From NCBI RefSeq assembly GCF_037975445.1, contig NZ_CP150254.1, positions 2,292,001-2,356,000 on the forward strand: a stretch of 64,000 bases of DNA. The letters are read 5' to 3'. Positions 44,001 to 52,935 of this stretch are shown piece by piece. A model generated the notes under the pieces. The model was not told where the DNA came from, did not search any database, and worked only from the letters and a program-made list of their open reading frames with translations. Source of the stretch: Peribacillus sp. FSL P2-0133 (GTDB lineage: Bacteria; Bacillota; Bacilli; Bacillales; DSM-1321). Each line of letters opens with the position of its first letter. Position 1 is the first letter of the stretch. Position numbers and translations under genes: made by a program.

Positions 44001-44477
44001 GGAGAAACATTACCCTATCGTTTCAAAAGGGTGAAAGAGTGGGACAAGGAGCTGTTACAACGGCTCTTTTTCTTATTGAACTAACGATCAATAGTTTAAT
44101 ATGAGGCATAGTTGTCTTGAGCTTAAAAGCAATAAATGGAAATGCGAAATCATAAAAAATTAACCAGAGATATTATTTTAGAATTTTTTAAATGGATAAA
44201 CGGAAATAAAAGATTGAAAAAAGAAAACAACGTTGGAAGAAATATATACCATAAATGAATTCCCTTACCAGATTCAGGAGATGGATCAATCGAATAAATC
44301 GTTTCCGCTATAAATTATGAAATTCAATGAACAGATCCTAAAAGGAGAAGAGATAGGAGGAACTCAATGTCACTGTGAGGAACGGATGATGAGCCAGCCT
44401 TTCATTCCTCTTTAAAAAATACTGAGAAAAAATATAGTTGTAGTAAATGTGCGAAGGGATGGGATCTCCAAAACAAA

Positions 44478-44698
44478 TGAAAACAGTATTCCGGGTGCTT
44501 ATCAGGAAGTAGTGGAAGCTCCGTTAACCATCCCAGCTTCCATTAAGATATTGTAATACCAATAGAAAAGTGGATTCAGCAGCGCCAAGCGAACAATTAA
44601 TGTCCCACTTATCTGGTAAACTACATACTGCTTTATCAGGTACGTCTATGGACGTCCCGCATGTATCAGGAGCGCTTGCGTATATTATAGAAAAGTAA
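44478..44698 (+). pseudogene. Decayed intracellular subtilisin C-terminal region
   Basis: Pieces read I-P-G-A-Y-Q-E-V-V, then after stops and a shift V-D-S-A-A-P-S-E-Q-L-M-S, and A-L-S-G-T-S-M-D-V-P-H-V-S-G-A-L-A. They align with residues about 197-262 of the intact subtilase at 36828. The catalytic Ser motif survives, but everything upstream (Asp, His) is gone and stop codons are present. Confidence 0.8.
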
Positions 44699-45020
44699 TA
44701 AAAAACGTCTCTAAGCCTTTCCGGTAGCAAAGCCAGAGATGGAAATGGATCGTGGGCTAAAGTTTGTTATAATTTTACTCTCAAAAAAACGGTCTATCAA
44801 TTTTTCCCCACTTGGCATAAAACGTTTGCTAGGAATATAATCCTAAAAATAAGAATAAAGATTGACAATCACACATCCTCATAATACGATACTTTACAGA
44901 ATAAATAGAATTTTCTTTTTATTTTTTTGTCACAAAACAAAAACCGAGTTTTATATTATAAAACAATAACCTCCTTGTATATACATATTCTCCAAGCGTG
45001 AACTTTGACTTTTTCTAATT

Positions 45021-45036
45021 TTGGAAGCGCTGCCAA
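45021..45036. promoter_or_regulatory. cre-like/LacI-type palindrome before MFS gene
   Basis: TTGGAAGCGCTGCCAA is a near-perfect palindrome (one mismatch per arm) resembling cre or a LacI/GalR-family operator. It lies 35 bases before the transporter start and about 130 bases after the likely -10 box. Confidence 0.6.
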
Positions 45037-45070
45037 TTACGGCGTTTTATATAACAAGGGGGGATAAGGT

Positions 45071-46369
45071 ATGGAAGCAAGAATGGAAACAAAGCAAGAA
45101 AAGCCATTAAATATTGGCCGGAAATTTCGCTGGACCGTCGTCATCTGGTTATTGATTGGGGGAATAATCAACTATCTAGATCGGGCCAACCTCTCCATTG
45201 CGGCTCCCGAAATGATGAAGGATCTCGGACTGAGCGTGACCGAAATCGGGTTATTGGGAACCTTTTTTTCTTGGAGTTATGCATTAATGCAGCTTCCTTC
45301 CGGCTGGCTGATTGATCGGTTCGGGACCAAAAAGGTGTATACAATTGCGCTTATTTGGTGGAGCGGTGCGACCATTTTAACCGGAGCCGTTCATAAAATG
45401 AGTTCATTTATTGCTGCACGGATTTTACTTGGAGTGGGAGAAGCACCGTGTTTTCCGACGATGGCTAAGATCACTTCGTATTGGTTTCCTAAAAAGGAAC
45501 GAGGCTTGGCAACTGGAATTTGGGATTCTTCGTCCAAATGGGGACCAGCCATTGCACCGCCAATTCTCGTTTTTATCATGGTGACGTTTGGATGGAGAGC
45601 GCTGTTTTATATAACGGGTGTGATCGGAATCATCTTCGCGATCGGTTTTGTTATTTTTTATAAAAATCCTGAAAAAAGCCAAAAACTTTCCAAGGAGGAA
45701 TTTGATTACATTAAGTCGGAAGGTGGTGGAGTGGAGCAAGGTATTCAATCATCAAAAATAAAATGGGGTTCGTTATTTAAATATCGAAGCGTGTGGGGGA
45801 TGATTCTGGGCTTCTTCTGTACCATTTGGATTTGGAACATTTTCCTTGTCTTCCTTCCCCTTTATTTGTTTGATGTCCATCATGTCTCACTTAAAGAAAT
45901 GGGTATATATGCTGGTATTCCTTGGCTTGGCGGAATCTTTGGCAATATTTTCGGAGGATATCTTACTAAAAAATGGGTCGACAAAGGAATTACTACACCT
46001 ATTAAAGCAAAGCGTGCCTTAATTAGTATATGTGCCATCTCGGCCGCTATTGTTGTATGTGCAGTTCCACTTGCCAAAGGGCTCGCTATTACCTTAACAT
46101 TACTGACCCTTGCCCTTTGTTTTATTTCTGCCATTACAGGCAGCGCGTGGGCACTTGCCGGTGACATTGCTCCTCCTTCCATGGTTGCTTCCGTAGGTGC
46201 AATTCAGAATTTTGGCGGTTATTTTGGTGGAGCCTTTTCCCCTGTTGTGGCAGGCATGATAGTGGATGCAACTGGTTCTTACTCTCTTGCCTTTATATCT
46301 GGCGGTTTAATCGCCGGATGCGCCGCAATCTGTTATTGGTTTATTGTAAAACATCCTATTCAAGAATAG
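45071..46369 (+). CDS. MFS transporter, anion:cation symporter family
   Basis: 432 residues, 12 helices. N-Y-L-D-R-A-N-L-S in helix 1 and Q-L-P-S-G-W-L-I-D-R-F-G-T-K-K between helices 2 and 3 are the signatures of the ACS family (galactonate, glucarate, tartrate and hexuronate carriers). GGGGGGAT lies about 7 bases before the ATG. The dehydrogenase gene starts 24 bases after its stop, so both form an operon. Likely import of a sugar acid or 2-hydroxy acid. Confidence 0.88.
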   Translation: MEARMETKQEKPLNIGRKFRWTVVIWLLIGGIINYLDRANLSIAAPEMMKDLGLSVTEIGLLGTFFSWSYALMQLPSGWLIDRFGTKKVYTIALIWWSGATILTGAVHKMSSFIAARILLGVGEAPCFPTMAKITSYWFPKKERGLATGIWDSSSKWGPAIAPPILVFIMVTFGWRALFYITGVIGIIFAIGFVIFYKNPEKSQKLSKEEFDYIKSEGGGVEQGIQSSKIKWGSLFKYRSVWGMILGFFCTIWIWNIFLVFLPLYLFDVHHVSLKEMGIYAGIPWLGGIFGNIFGGYLTKKWVDKGITTPIKAKRALISICAISAAIVVCAVPLAKGLAITLTLLTLALCFISAITGSAWALAGDIAPPSMVASVGAIQNFGGYFGGAFSPVVAGMIVDATGSYSLAFISGGLIAGCAAICYWFIVKHPIQE

Positions 46370-46393
46370 GGTAATCGAGGAGGACATAAATTG

Positions 46394-47377
46394 ATGCCAA
46401 AAGTGTATATAGCAAGACCAGTACCGGCCGAGGTAGAGGCATTTATTTCGAAATATTGTCAGTATGAAAAATGGAAAGGCCCTGAACCAATCACCAGAAG
46501 CCAGCTGTTAAAGGAAATTTCCGATGTGGAGGGACTGCTCATCACAGGAGAAAAAATAAATGATGAATTTCTGGACCATGCACCATGTCTAAAGGCTGTC
46601 AGCAATATCTCGGTAGGCTACAACAACTTTGATCTAGAGGCAATGAAAAAGAGAAGCATAATCGGTACAAATACACCTGATGTTCTCAATGAAACCGTGG
46701 CTGATTTAGCTTTAGCCTTAATGCTCTCAGCAGCCCGCCGTATTCCGGAACTGGACAAGCTTGTAAAGGATGGCAAGTGGGGAAATAAAGGCGATGAACC
46801 CCTCTTTGGCGTTGATGTTCATGGGAAAACATTGGGCATCATCGGTATGGGGAGAATTGGGGAATCTATTGCAAGACGAGGCAAATTCGGTTTTAACATG
46901 GAAGTTTTGTATCATAATCGGCGAAGAAAATCCGAAGTGGAGGAAACGCTTAGTACAACCTACTCCTCTTTAGAGCACCTTTTACGGGAATCCGATTTCG
47001 TTCTTTTAATGGTCCCTTATACTCCGGAGACGAGGCATCTTATGGGACGGGAGCAATTCGCGCTGATGAAAAAATCCGCGATCTTTATCAATACATCCCG
47101 CGGTCAGACGGTGGACGAAAAGGCCCTCATTGAAGCACTGCGAAATAAGGAAATCCTTGCAGCTGGTTTGGATGTATTTGAACAGGAACCCGTATCGCCT
47201 GACAATCCGCTTTTAGCCATGCCGAACGTGGTTACCTTGCCGCATATAGGTTCAGCTACTCATCAGACACGATTTGATATGGCCATGCTTGCGGCGAAGA
47301 ACCTCGTTGCAGCGGTTACTGGAAGGGAGGTAAGCAATGTTGTCCCTGAATTGAAAGGACTTCAGTCACAAAAATAG
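46394..47377 (+). CDS. D-isomer 2-hydroxyacid dehydrogenase
   Basis: A 327-residue NAD(P)-dependent enzyme like glyoxylate/hydroxypyruvate reductase (GhrB type). Rossmann motif G-M-G-R-I-G-E-S-I-A near 155; catalytic Arg in N-T-S-R-G, Glu in F-E-Q-E-P and His in L-P-H-I-G-S-A. The ATG at 46394 is preferred; a TTG one codon earlier is also possible (GGAGG at 46379). It probably reduces or oxidises the acid imported by the adjacent transporter. Confidence 0.9.
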   Translation: MPKVYIARPVPAEVEAFISKYCQYEKWKGPEPITRSQLLKEISDVEGLLITGEKINDEFLDHAPCLKAVSNISVGYNNFDLEAMKKRSIIGTNTPDVLNETVADLALALMLSAARRIPELDKLVKDGKWGNKGDEPLFGVDVHGKTLGIIGMGRIGESIARRGKFGFNMEVLYHNRRRKSEVEETLSTTYSSLEHLLRESDFVLLMVPYTPETRHLMGREQFALMKKSAIFINTSRGQTVDEKALIEALRNKEILAAGLDVFEQEPVSPDNPLLAMPNVVTLPHIGSATHQTRFDMAMLAAKNLVAAVTGREVSNVVPELKGLQSQK

Positions 47378-47519
47378 TAAAAATTATTAACACAGTGGAA
47401 ATATTAGGTTGGCCATGACAAATTAAAAGAATCGTTGATATTTAAAATTCACACCATTCATAAATTTAGATGAGATAGATAGTTTTTTATTAAATGCAGG
47501 ACATAAAAGAAAAATTCGT

Positions 47520-47553
47520 TAAAAAGGCATCCATTCAATTTGGATGCCTTTTT
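47520..47553 (+). terminator. Terminator after the hydroxyacid dehydrogenase
   Basis: AAAAAGGCATCC pairs with GGATGCCTTTTT and is followed by TTTAA. It lies about 140 bases past the stop. Confidence 0.8.
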
Positions 47554-47854
47554 AATGGGGAGAAAGTATGTGTTCAAAATGACCCTAAACAATTTGTTCT
47601 ACGGCACAATTCCAACCAACAAAATAAGACGTAGAAGACTTGACTAGGAAGCATTAGGTTAGAAGGGATGATCATTCATTAGATATATTACAGAAAGAAT
47701 AGTCCACGGGTCCAAGAAAAGAATACGAGGTGGTTAAGAAGAGAAATATGCTGCATGAACTGCATAGTGACTATTAAAAATAATTCTAAAATAACTCCAT
47801 GTGTGCAGTTGTAATGATCCCAAGAAGTATTAGTAGAATTAGACATATTTTAAA

Positions 47855-48016
47855 TCATTTGGTTCTTTTTCTTTTCCTAAGTAAATTCAATAGTTTATCT
47901 AGTTCCTGGCTTTTATATAATGTTGTTGGGGCTGTAAAACCATATATCATTCCTATAGTTATTAATTCTTTCCTCAATATCTCAATTTTTTCATTTAATT
48001 CTTCCATACTCTCCAA
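47855..48016 (-). CDS. Spo0E-like aspartyl-phosphate phosphatase
   Basis: 53 residues from TTG 48016 (GAGGG 8 bases upstream), or 50 from ATG 48007. The sequence has L-N-E-K-I-E-I-L-R-K-E-L-I, then S-Q-E-L-D-K-L-L-N-L-L, the two helices and the S-Q-E-L-D core of the Spo0E family. Such proteins dephosphorylate Spo0A~P and delay sporulation. It lies alone on the minus strand in a 1-kb gap, with a basic tail (R-K-R-K-R-T-K). The family match is visual; the insert between the helices is somewhat long. Confidence 0.75.
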   Translation of the reverse strand: MESMEELNEKIEILRKELITIGMIYGFTAPTTLYKSQELDKLLNLLRKRKRTK

Positions 48017-48494
48017 TGCAGAATCCCTCAAGTACTTTCATTTTTTGTTATGAAACCATTATTACATAAATTAGGATGTTTTTAAATAAAAAGTGAGTGA
48101 CTACTCATAAATTATTTGGACATTCATTAGTCCGATTTTGTATCTTGCTTTTATTCTACTTTCCCGCAGACTTCATTAGGCTTACATAAACAGATGAAAT
48201 ACTATAAGTTTATTAAAAATTTTTCATTGTTAAAATAGCCCATGGAAGTTATTTGTAACGATTAAATAAATGATTCATGAAGAGAACTAGGTCGAAAGAC
48301 TGTCGTTATGTGTTAAAGTTTGTAGGTCTATGTAAATGCATGAGTGAATCAAAACTCTTTTTGTGTTCAATGGGGACCATTAGTCCTGACTGAAAATTCC
48401 TAATTGGAAATTTATTGATTTACACTTCTTCATACACCTTTAAAAATGCCCTACTATACTTGAACCAGATTCAAATAATAGGAGGGAAAGATCT
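48017..48494. other. phoD promoter region with possible Pho box
   Basis: TGTTAA (48311), TGTAGG (48321) and TGTAAA (48331) repeat every 10 bases; on the other strand these are TTTACA/TTAACA-like, the PhoP-box type. TTTACA (48419) and CATACA (48431) also occur. The spacing is not the ideal 11 bp. Confidence 0.4.
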
Positions 48495-50237
48495 ATGAAT
48501 AATGAAAGAGCAATGGATGATTTAATTAAGAATTGGAGCGAATTAGGTAAGAATATGGACCGCAGAAACTTTATCCAGGGAGCAAGTAAGCTTGCCGGAC
48601 TTTCATTAGGTCTTGCCCTTGCCCAATCAATGGGCGGGATTGAAGTAAATGCTGCCCCGAAATTCAGTGATTATCCATTTACTCTCGGAGTAGCTTCAGG
48701 TGATCCGCTCTCGGACAGTGTAGTTTTATGGACAAGGTTGGCACCTGATCCGTTGAATGGCGGAGGAATGCCAAAAGAAGCCATTTCCGTTAAATGGGAA
48801 GTGGCAAAGGATGAGAATTTCAGAAAGATTGTCCAGCAAGGCAAGGAAATAGCCAGGCCGGAACTTGGCCACTCCGTTCATGTGGAAGTAAGCGGGTTAA
48901 AACCTGATAAGGTCTATTTTTACCGTTTTAAAAGCGGAGGGGAAGTAAGTCAGACTGGGAAAACGAAAACACTTCCGCCAATAGGTTCAAGTGTATCTAG
49001 CTTATCATTCGCGTTTGTTTCATGCCAGCAATTTGAGCATGGTTATTATACGGCCTATAAACATTTGGCAAAAGAAGATCTGGATATTGTCTTTCACCTT
49101 GGCGATTACATATATGAATATGGCCCAAATGAATATGTTTCTTCTTCAGGTAATGTCCGTGTACATAGTGGTCCGGAGATCATCACGCTTGAGGATTATC
49201 GAAATAGGTACGCACAATACCGCTCCGATACCCATTTAAAAGCGGCACACGCAGCTTTCCCATGGGTCGTGACTTGGGATGATCATGAAGTTGAAAACAA
49301 TTATGCAAATGTCATTCCGGAAAAAGGACAATCGGTAGAAGCATTCATCAAGAGAAGGGCCGCCGCCTATCAAGCTTACTATGAGCATATGCCCCTTCGT
49401 AAATCATCTTTGCCTAAGGGAGCGGATATGCGGTTATACAGAAATTTCACATATGGCGATCTGGCCTCTTTCTTTGTATTGGATTCCCGTCAATACCGGG
49501 ATGATCAGGCAAACGGCGATGGAAGTTCCCCGCAAACGCCTGAGTCACTTGATCCGAAAAGGACATTGCTAGGTCCAGAGCAGGAACAGTGGCTAACTGA
49601 CAATCTATCAAAATCCAATACAAAGTGGAACGTTTTGCCTCAGCAGATTTTCTTTGCACAAAGGAATTATGGAACACCAACCGCTCCCAAATTCAGCATG
49701 GATTCCTGGGATGGCTACCCGGCTGCACGCGATCGTTTAATTGATGTAATCAAAAGAAACAACCTGGAAAATCTGGTCGTGTTGACCGGTGATGTACATG
49801 CAAGCTGGGCAGCCAATTTAAAGGCGGATTTCGATGATCCAAATTCAAAGATTTTCGGTGTGGAGTTTGTCGGAACTTCCATCACATCTGGTGGAAATGG
49901 AGCGGATAAGCGTGCGGATACTGATAAAATACTAAGTCAGAATCCACATATAAAGTTCTTTAATGATTACCGGGGATATGTCCGGTGCAAAGTAACCCCA
50001 GAACAATGGAAGGCTGACTACCGTGTAGTCCCATTCGTGACAGAACCAGGTGCAGACATATCGACAAGAGCATCCTTTGTTTTTGATAAGGATCAAACAG
50101 GGCTGCGAAAGGTTGCATCAGCAGCGGTTATGGAAGGTGTACAAAAAACGAACGAAGTCGAGGAAGATCGGACACGGGCCCATAATCGCGCACATGAAAA
50201 ACAAAGAATGAAAAAGCAGGGGAAAGTGACTAATTGA
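48495..50237 (+). CDS. phoD: Tat-exported alkaline phosphatase/phosphodiesterase PhoD
   Basis: 580 residues. Twin-arginine signal D-R-R-N-F-I-Q-G (R23, R24) with hydrophobic core to about residue 50; a PhoD N-terminal Fn3-like domain (about 60-150); and a metallophosphatase core with F-V-S-C-Q-Q, G-D-Y-I-Y-E, T-W-D-D-H-E and T-G-D-V-H-A-S. AGGAGGG is before the ATG. PhoD is a Ca/Fe phosphodiesterase that releases phosphate, for example from teichoic acid. The following tatA and tatC genes form its private export system, as in B. subtilis. Confidence 0.95.
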   Translation: MNNERAMDDLIKNWSELGKNMDRRNFIQGASKLAGLSLGLALAQSMGGIEVNAAPKFSDYPFTLGVASGDPLSDSVVLWTRLAPDPLNGGGMPKEAISVKWEVAKDENFRKIVQQGKEIARPELGHSVHVEVSGLKPDKVYFYRFKSGGEVSQTGKTKTLPPIGSSVSSLSFAFVSCQQFEHGYYTAYKHLAKEDLDIVFHLGDYIYEYGPNEYVSSSGNVRVHSGPEIITLEDYRNRYAQYRSDTHLKAAHAAFPWVVTWDDHEVENNYANVIPEKGQSVEAFIKRRAAAYQAYYEHMPLRKSSLPKGADMRLYRNFTYGDLASFFVLDSRQYRDDQANGDGSSPQTPESLDPKRTLLGPEQEQWLTDNLSKSNTKWNVLPQQIFFAQRNYGTPTAPKFSMDSWDGYPAARDRLIDVIKRNNLENLVVLTGDVHASWAANLKADFDDPNSKIFGVEFVGTSITSGGNGADKRADTDKILSQNPHIKFFNDYRGYVRCKVTPEQWKADYRVVPFVTEPGADISTRASFVFDKDQTGLRKVASAAVMEGVQKTNEVEEDRTRAHNRAHEKQRMKKQGKVTN

Positions 50238-50307
50238 TAGGGAACGATAATGATGCTTGACAAGAATATAGCGAAGAAAAATGAGAAAATCAGAGGAGTG
50301 AATAAGA

Positions 50308-50520
50308 ATGCTTTCAAATATAGGAATACCCGGTTTGGTGATTGTTCTCGTGATTGCACTGATTATTTTTGGACCGTCCAAGCTGCCGGAAATAGGCCGT
50401 GCATTTGGCCGGACTTTATCCGAATTCAAAAGTGCAACCAAAGGTTTGGTGAATGATTCAGATAAAGAGGAAGAAAATGAGAATAAAGCTGCGTTAAGAG
50501 CTGTTAAAAAAGAGGGATGA
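50308..50520 (+). CDS. tatAd: Twin-arginine translocase subunit TatAd
   Basis: 70 residues: one short N-terminal membrane helix ([19 protein letters not shown]), a hinge F-G-P, an amphipathic helix ([13 protein letters not shown]) and an acidic/basic tail. This is the TatA architecture and resembles B. subtilis TatAd. GAGGAG-like sequence lies 8 bases before the ATG. It forms the pore with TatCd for PhoD. Confidence 0.95.
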   Translation: MLSNIGIPGLVIVLVIALIIFGPSKLPEIGRAFGRTLSEFKSATKGLVNDSDKEEENENKAALRAVKKEG

Positions 50521-50636
50521 ATTTAATGGGATAGAGCGGGCGGAAAGACTCGCCTGCTTCTTTTCATGAGAAGGGTTCGAGGGAGAATGCTATTTTGCAA
50601 TAGTGCAAGTGAAATGCCTAAAAAGGAGGAGTGAAG

Positions 50637-51371
50637 GTGGAAAGTAAGGATTTACACGTTATTGAACATATGGAGGAGCTCCGAGGCAGAATCATTAAAA
50701 CACTGATAGGTTTTTTGGCTTTTTTCATAGTGAGTTTCATATTCGTACAGGATATTTATGATTTGCTCATTAAGGATTTGGAAGGAAAGCTTGCCGTGCT
50801 CGGACCAAGTGAAATCCTATGGGTATACATGATTATCGCTGCGGTTTGTGCAATAGCTGCGACGATTCCGCTAGCAGCCTATCAGTTATGGCGCTTTGTG
50901 GCTCCAGCGCTGAAACCGGAAGAGAGAAGAGTTACATTTCGGTTCATACCCGGGCTCTTCATTCTATTCATCACCGGTATCTCATTTGGATATTTTGTGT
51001 TGTTTCCAATAGTGCTGGGTTTTCTCACTTCCCTATCGGCCGGGCAGTTCGAGATGATGTTCACAGCGGAAAAGTATTTTCGGTTCATGATTAATTTGAT
51101 CTTACCTTTCGGGATTTTATTCGAAATGCCGCTTGTGGTCATGTTCCTGACCAGATTAGGCATCATCAATCCAACAGTGTTGAAAAAGTCTCGTAAGATT
51201 TCTTATTTCGTCCTGGTCATCATCTCGATCCTGATTACGCCTCCAGATATCATTTCGGACATTTTGGTTATCGTCCCTCTGCTTGTGCTATATGAAGTGA
51301 GTGTACAGCTGTCCAATATGGTTTATCGAAAAAGGCTGATGAAAGATGAGTCAGCTTTACCAGTAACATGA
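50637..51371 (+). CDS. tatCd: Twin-arginine translocase subunit TatCd
   Basis: 244 residues with six helices. H-M-E-E-L-R-G-R-I at the N-terminus and the periplasmic-loop Glu region are TatC hallmarks. GTG at 50637 is chosen because GGAGGA lies 6 bases before it; the GTG two codons earlier directly abuts the ribosome site. TatC recognises the twin-arginine signal of PhoD. A terminator (51431-51465: AAAAAGTTGAGGGG with CCCCTCAACTTTTTT) closes the operon. Confidence 0.94.
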   Translation: MESKDLHVIEHMEELRGRIIKTLIGFLAFFIVSFIFVQDIYDLLIKDLEGKLAVLGPSEILWVYMIIAAVCAIAATIPLAAYQLWRFVAPALKPEERRVTFRFIPGLFILFITGISFGYFVLFPIVLGFLTSLSAGQFEMMFTAEKYFRFMINLILPFGILFEMPLVVMFLTRLGIINPTVLKKSRKISYFVLVIISILITPPDIISDILVIVPLLVLYEVSVQLSNMVYRKRLMKDESALPVT

Positions 51372-51959
51372 AATGGTTAATTGACAACTTATCGAAAAAA
51401 CATTTCTTGGGAAATAGTTAATGGAACACTAAAAAGTTGAGGGGCATACCCCTCAACTTTTTTATTGCGGAATAATAATTGATGGGACTAATTAGGGGGA
51501 TATACATTTACCTGCATACCTAAACAGTTTTTTTATCTTTTTGTCAGGTTGTTTAATGTCGGACTAAGTCTATTGAAGCGAGATTATAAATAGCCTTCTC
51601 CTTGTATAACCCATTGGAAATTTAAATCATTTATTGGAATGTCTTATTCATTCAGGTAAACTCAAAGGCTTCTGAACAGCGTTAAGTTGTACAAAAAAAT
51701 AGTAAAAATGAACATCTTCAAGTTTTAAGGGGGATGTTTTATTTTATTTATTAGAAGGAGAGAGGATTCTGGTTAGCGAATTATTGTAATCACTTGAACC
51801 AAAATATGCATACTTCATAAAATCATTCAAAGTATCGAACGGGAAAAGGTTCGAATAAATAGTTGTAAGAGATGAATGTGTATCTTATGGTTCAAGTATA
51901 AATATATATTTAGGGGGGGAAAGCATTATCAAAATATCGAACGGGATGGTGAGAAGTTT
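51372..51959. other. Intergenic region with terminators
   Basis: It includes the phoD-tat terminator (51431-51465) and a weaker hairpin near 51707-51745 (ACATC/GATGT with T-rich tail). Codons from 51876 to 51959, in frame with the next gene, are not preferred because the ribosome site lies at 51949. Confidence 0.6.
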
Positions 51960-52592
51960 ATGAAGGATTTAGTGAAAATTATCACAGGAAACATTTCCAT
52001 GACCTTTGCCTATGCTTATTTAATCGTTCCCAATGAAATTATTAACGGCGGGGTAACTAGCTCGGCATTATTATTGAATGCATTATCGGGTTATAACATT
52101 GCCATGCTAGCCAATTTCGTAACAGGATTACTGTTAATCATTTGTTTAGTTTTTCTAGGGAAAGAATACTTTATTAAATCGATCGTAAGTTCGCTTAGCT
52201 ATATGGTTTTTTTCAATTTTTTTTATTCATGGAAGATTAATTTCGATATAAATATCGCTTTAGTGATTATCATTTCATCGATTTTGATAGCGATAGGTTA
52301 TTATTTATGTATAACAGCAAATGCCTCCACTGTTGGCTTTGATGTGATTGCCTTAATTTTACATCATAAAAATGAAAGAATAGATATTGCTGCGACAATA
52401 AGGGTTATTAATCTTATCGTACTGATATTGGGCCTTCTTGTTTACGGTTATACATCGATTGTTAAGGGAATTGCGTTTACATTGCTTTTTTCATACCTTC
52501 TAAAGAAAATGCTGGATAGGAAGCAGAATACCGTAAAATTAGCAACGGAAAGTGTGCTAGATGAATCCTCCAAGGTGAAAGAAGTAAAATGA
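51960..52592 (+). CDS. YitT/YczE-like membrane protein
   Basis: 210 residues, five or six helices. N-E-I-I-N-G-G-V-T-S-S-A at the first loop and T-A-N-A-S-T-V-G-F-D-V-I-A-L later are the signature of the YitT/DUF161-like group, with the two related loops in inverted order. GGTGAG lies 6 bases before ATG 51960. Its role is unknown (possibly a small-solute transporter). It is separated from the next operon by a promoter at 52677. Confidence 0.8.
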   Translation: MKDLVKIITGNISMTFAYAYLIVPNEIINGGVTSSALLLNALSGYNIAMLANFVTGLLLIICLVFLGKEYFIKSIVSSLSYMVFFNFFYSWKINFDINIALVIIISSILIAIGYYLCITANASTVGFDVIALILHHKNERIDIAATIRVINLIVLILGLLVYGYTSIVKGIAFTLLFSYLLKKMLDRKQNTVKLATESVLDESSKVKEVK

Positions 52593-52676
52593 AAAATATT
52601 GAGGTTTGCAGTATTAATGGGCACCTTTTTTATTTGAAAATTTTCATTTTGTTATCTAAATATTCTGATTTTTAAA

Positions 52677-52705
52677 TTGACTTTAAAAAAATCAGAGTGT
52701 ATTAT
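52677..52705 (+). promoter_or_regulatory. Promoter A (permease operon)
   Basis: TTGACT (52677-52682) and TATTAT (52700-52705) are spaced by 17 bases. The same hexamers and spacing recur at 55980-56008. Confidence 0.85.
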
Positions 52706-52717
52706 ACACATAGAAAG

Positions 52718-52740
52718 TGGTACTAACATCATGACGTAGT
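52718..52740. promoter_or_regulatory. GntR/HutC operator A
   Basis: TGGTACTAACATCATGACGT plus AGT, 13 bases after the -10 box. It aligns with operators B (56021) and C (61563) as TGRTAC-K-R-A-C-R-T-Y-R-Y-R-A-Y-G-T. Confidence 0.75.
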
Positions 52741-52935
52741 GATGTTAGATCCGCTTCGGATTTCAAAATAGCCTTAAGGAAGGGGGAATAGTGATATAGA
52801 TACTTAAGTTCATAGCCTAGTTCCCACTATCTTTGTGAAAGTGTAAAGGACAGGCAGTTGAAAAAGCCTTGTTTTTACATGCAAGTAGCGATTATTTTAG
52901 TTGATTCCCCAAAATATTGAAAGTTGGTGGAGGGT

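Larger units (their letters stand above)
44001..45070. other. Intergenic region with decayed subtilase and MFS promoter
   Basis: Apart from the subtilase relic (44478-44698), it holds TTGACA (44862) and TACGAT (44885), 17 bp apart, and the cre-like box at 45021. The first 400 bases show nothing. Confidence 0.55.
52593..52935. other. Permease promoter and operator region
   Basis: It contains promoter A and operator A (52677-52740). The dyad CTAACATC/GATGTTAG (52723-52748) overlaps the operator. A 195-base leader follows without an obvious riboswitch. Confidence 0.65.
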
